From: Diploptera punctata
Lineage: Eukaryota > Arthropoda > Insecta > Blattodea > Blaberidae
Length of the DNA: 64,000 bases
NCBI GenBank assembly: GCA_030220185.1
Contig: JASPKZ010007286.1
Location: forward strand, 1,488,001-1,552,000
Direction: 5' to 3'
The notes beneath the pieces were generated by a model that had not been told where the DNA came from, did not search any database, and saw only the letters and a list, made by a program, of their open reading frames with translations. Made by a program: the position numbers and the translations under genes. Shown one piece after another: positions 62,292 to 64,000 of the stretch (positions within the stretch are counted from its first letter, which is position 1; each line of letters starts with the position of its first letter).

Positions 62292-64000
62292 AATATAAAA
62301 ATGAATGTTCGTTTGTTGGTTTGTTTGTTCGTACTTTATGCGCGGCCATACCGTTGATCCGATTGTGATAGGGCTTTTTGCAAAAGATTCAGGAGATTCC
62401 CGGGATGAACATAGGCTATAAGAGAGTTGTGATACTGAACTCCTACACTCTTAAAAATCGCCATTTGTAGTGGCAAAGTAGCTCTTTGGACGCTTAAATG
62501 GCTTACGCTGCCTAAACCATAACAAATACACAAATTTAATGTATACAGAATTGAATATCTCAAAAAGCTCTACAAAAAAGTCCGCGACAGCATATGTTTA
62601 TCTCTTACGGATAACTCACAATAACAATTTTTGTCTTTGATTGATGCCAAGAAGATCGAGACAAGTACGTAGATTCCTGTGCAAGCATAGAAGCACATGG
62701 CGGGTATTCTTTTACGGACAGTAAAGAATTTTGTCTTTTAGCTCATTTATGCCTAGAAGATCGAGATAAGTTGACTCCCTGGCAACACCGGGTAATCAGC
62801 ACGGAAATCTTAAAATAATTCCGATATACATTTATAATTATTTTTCATTTTACTTATTCAAATAATTATAAGAAGTGAATTAATTTTCGTCTTTCAGCTC
62901 ATTTAATGCCAAGAAGATCGGGATGAGTAAATTCCCGGACAACGCCGGGTAATCAGCACGGGGTATCTAAAAATAATTACGATAAGAATGCTTCCTTTCA
63001 CTTATCTAACTAAACATAAAACATTACTTACTTACTTACTCACTGGCACTATCGAACCCGTAGGTTCATGGCCGCGCGGACATAAGCTCTCCATACATCC
63101 CTATCCTGAGCTAATGCTTTCCAATCATTTCCTGTATAATCTACTTCCCTCAAATCATAGTTAATGTTGTTCTCCCACTTCATTCTTGGTCTACCAACTG
63201 GGCGTTTTCCTTCTGACTTTCCTACAAGAAGTTTCCATGCACGTCTTTCATTCCCATACGCGCAACATGTCCTGCCCATCGCAGTCTACGGGACTTAACT
63301 GTTCTTATTATATCTGGCTTCCTATAAAGACCATGTAGTTCATTGTTATGTAGTCTTCTCCATTCACCTGTCTGTTCATCTCTCTTTGGTCCAAAAATTT
63401 TCCTAAGAACTTTATTCTCAAATACTCGTAATCTCCTTTCCTCCCTTAAAGTAAGAGTCCATGTTTCGCACCCATATAATATAACTGGTAGAATAACAGT
63501 TTTATATATTTTCAGCTTAACGTTTTTTGAAAGGAGTTGGGACATCAAAAGTCTCTGCAATGCATAATAGCATGCATTTCCAGAATTGAGCCTATGTTTA
63601 ATTTCTTTGTGCATCTCATTCTATTTGTGATTATTGTTCCTAGGTATTTGAATTCAGCCAATTCCTCAAAATTTCCCTCATTTGTCATTAGCTGTCCATT
63701 TCCATTATATAATGTATTTCTACGTGTGACCCATATATTAGTTTTATTGATATTTACTTCCAGTCCTAATTTCTTAGTGTTACTCAATAGTGTGTGCGTG
63801 TTGGCCTTTAGTATCTCCTCGCTATCGGCCAGTAGTAACCACATCATCAGCATAAACTAACAGCTTATTAATACCATTCAGTTGTAAGCCTTCCTTATTC
63901 TCTAAAGATTTAATGGCATGCTCTAGTACAAAATTAAATAGTAGAGGAGATAGTGCATCTCCTTGCTTCAACATTAGTTTTCGTATTTCAGCTTATTTAT
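62292..64000 (-). repeat. Family F repeat, copy 5, split by RTE-A and running off the window
   Basis: The minus-strand 3' body runs at 62292-62600 and internal ~140-bp units at 62600-63019. The interior resumes at 63977-64000 (ttttcgtatttcagcttatt) after the RTE-A insertion. Its 5' end lies beyond the window. Confidence 0.88.
63027..63969 (-). pseudogene. RTE-A copy 16, minus, 7-bp TSD
   Basis: 5'-truncated in the RT at the [13 protein letters not shown] region (63905-63969), then VYADD region, then frames 63545-63853 and 63222-63614 (HKEIKHRLNSGNACYYALQR to RRLRWAGHVARMG) and 63049-63279 (RRAWKLLVGKSEGKRPVGRP to AYVRAAMNLRVR). At least two frameshifts. Tail (AAGT)n at 63027-63041. The TSD aacatta is at 63020-63026 and 63970-63976, inside family F. 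Confidence 0.93.

Overview
This is an insect-type eukaryotic window: AT-rich, rich in microsatellites, and almost wholly built from nested transposable elements. The dominant retroelement C-terminus (YGCETWTLTLREERR ... RRLRWAGHVARMGNER ... VGRPRMRWENNINYD) and the tRNA-derived SINEs suggest a large polyneopteran genome, most likely a cockroach or termite. That placement is inference. No operon, bacterial gene, CRISPR array or rRNA was seen.

Only two stretches look like non-transposon coding sequence. One is a 156-bp ankyrin-repeat exon at 60040-60195 (+), with a plausible splice acceptor and donor. The other is an unrecognised, GC3-rich, cysteine-rich ORF at 13158-13499 (+). The rest is retroelements, SINEs, foldback elements, a few DNA transposons and featureless AT-rich DNA.

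Family names used here are mine. RTE-A is a 5'-truncated RTE-like LINE with sixteen pieces, an (AAGT)n tail and target-site duplications (TSDs) of 5-17 bp. RTE-B to RTE-J are other RTE-like LINE 3' ends with different tails. LINE-J is a jockey/CR1-type LINE with an (ATT)n tail. SINE-A to SINE-E are tRNA-headed or tRNA-related SINEs. F is a 0.9-kb family with internal ~140-bp repeats carrying a CCCGGCGTTGCCCGGG motif. M is a ~740-bp tandem and dispersed unit. R is a 0.6-kb family. X is a 0.8-kb tRNA-like and foldback family. PLE is a Penelope-like element remnant with a GIY-YIG domain.

Layout. 1-5.3 kb: SINE-A copies in AT tracts, F, RTE remnants. 5.3-7.5 kb: four-level nest (hairpin in LINE-J in RTE-A in SINE-D). 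7.6-11.2 kb: RTE-B, F, RTE-C, R. 11.5-14 kb: mostly unique, with the GC3-rich ORF. 14-20 kb: RTE-A copies with clear TSDs and nested SINEs. 20.4-23.5 kb: PLE remnant, its putative terminal repeat and a foldback element. 23.8-27.9 kb: F, X, SINE-A and tRNA-like repeats. 28-31.4 kb: M array split by RTE-A and LINE-J. 31.6-35 kb: SINE-B with nested foldback, X, SINE-A. 35-41.3 kb: F and RTE pieces. 41.5-43.6 kb: R split by a GC-rich tandem-repeat insertion. 43.6-45.2 kb: hAT element holding two SINE-B copies. 45.7-51.4 kb: M with two foldbacks, RTE copies. 51.9-57.6 kb: SINEs, RTEs and nested foldbacks. 57.8-59.3 kb: Tc1/mariner-type palindromic element. 59.6-61.1 kb: SINE-C, ankyrin exon, SINE-B. 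62.3-64 kb: F split by RTE-A.

The most interesting signal is a set of eight loci, six of them clearly foldback elements, that carry a hammerhead-ribozyme-like core: CTGANGA, a helix II, GAAA, then usually a palindromic stem III. Three of these loci also share the cap motif gtaggctttcacggccgg, and several have 9-13 bp TSDs. They look like inverted terminal-repeat pieces of Penelope-like retroelements. Helix I and helix III differ in sequence between loci but keep their pairing in the best copies.
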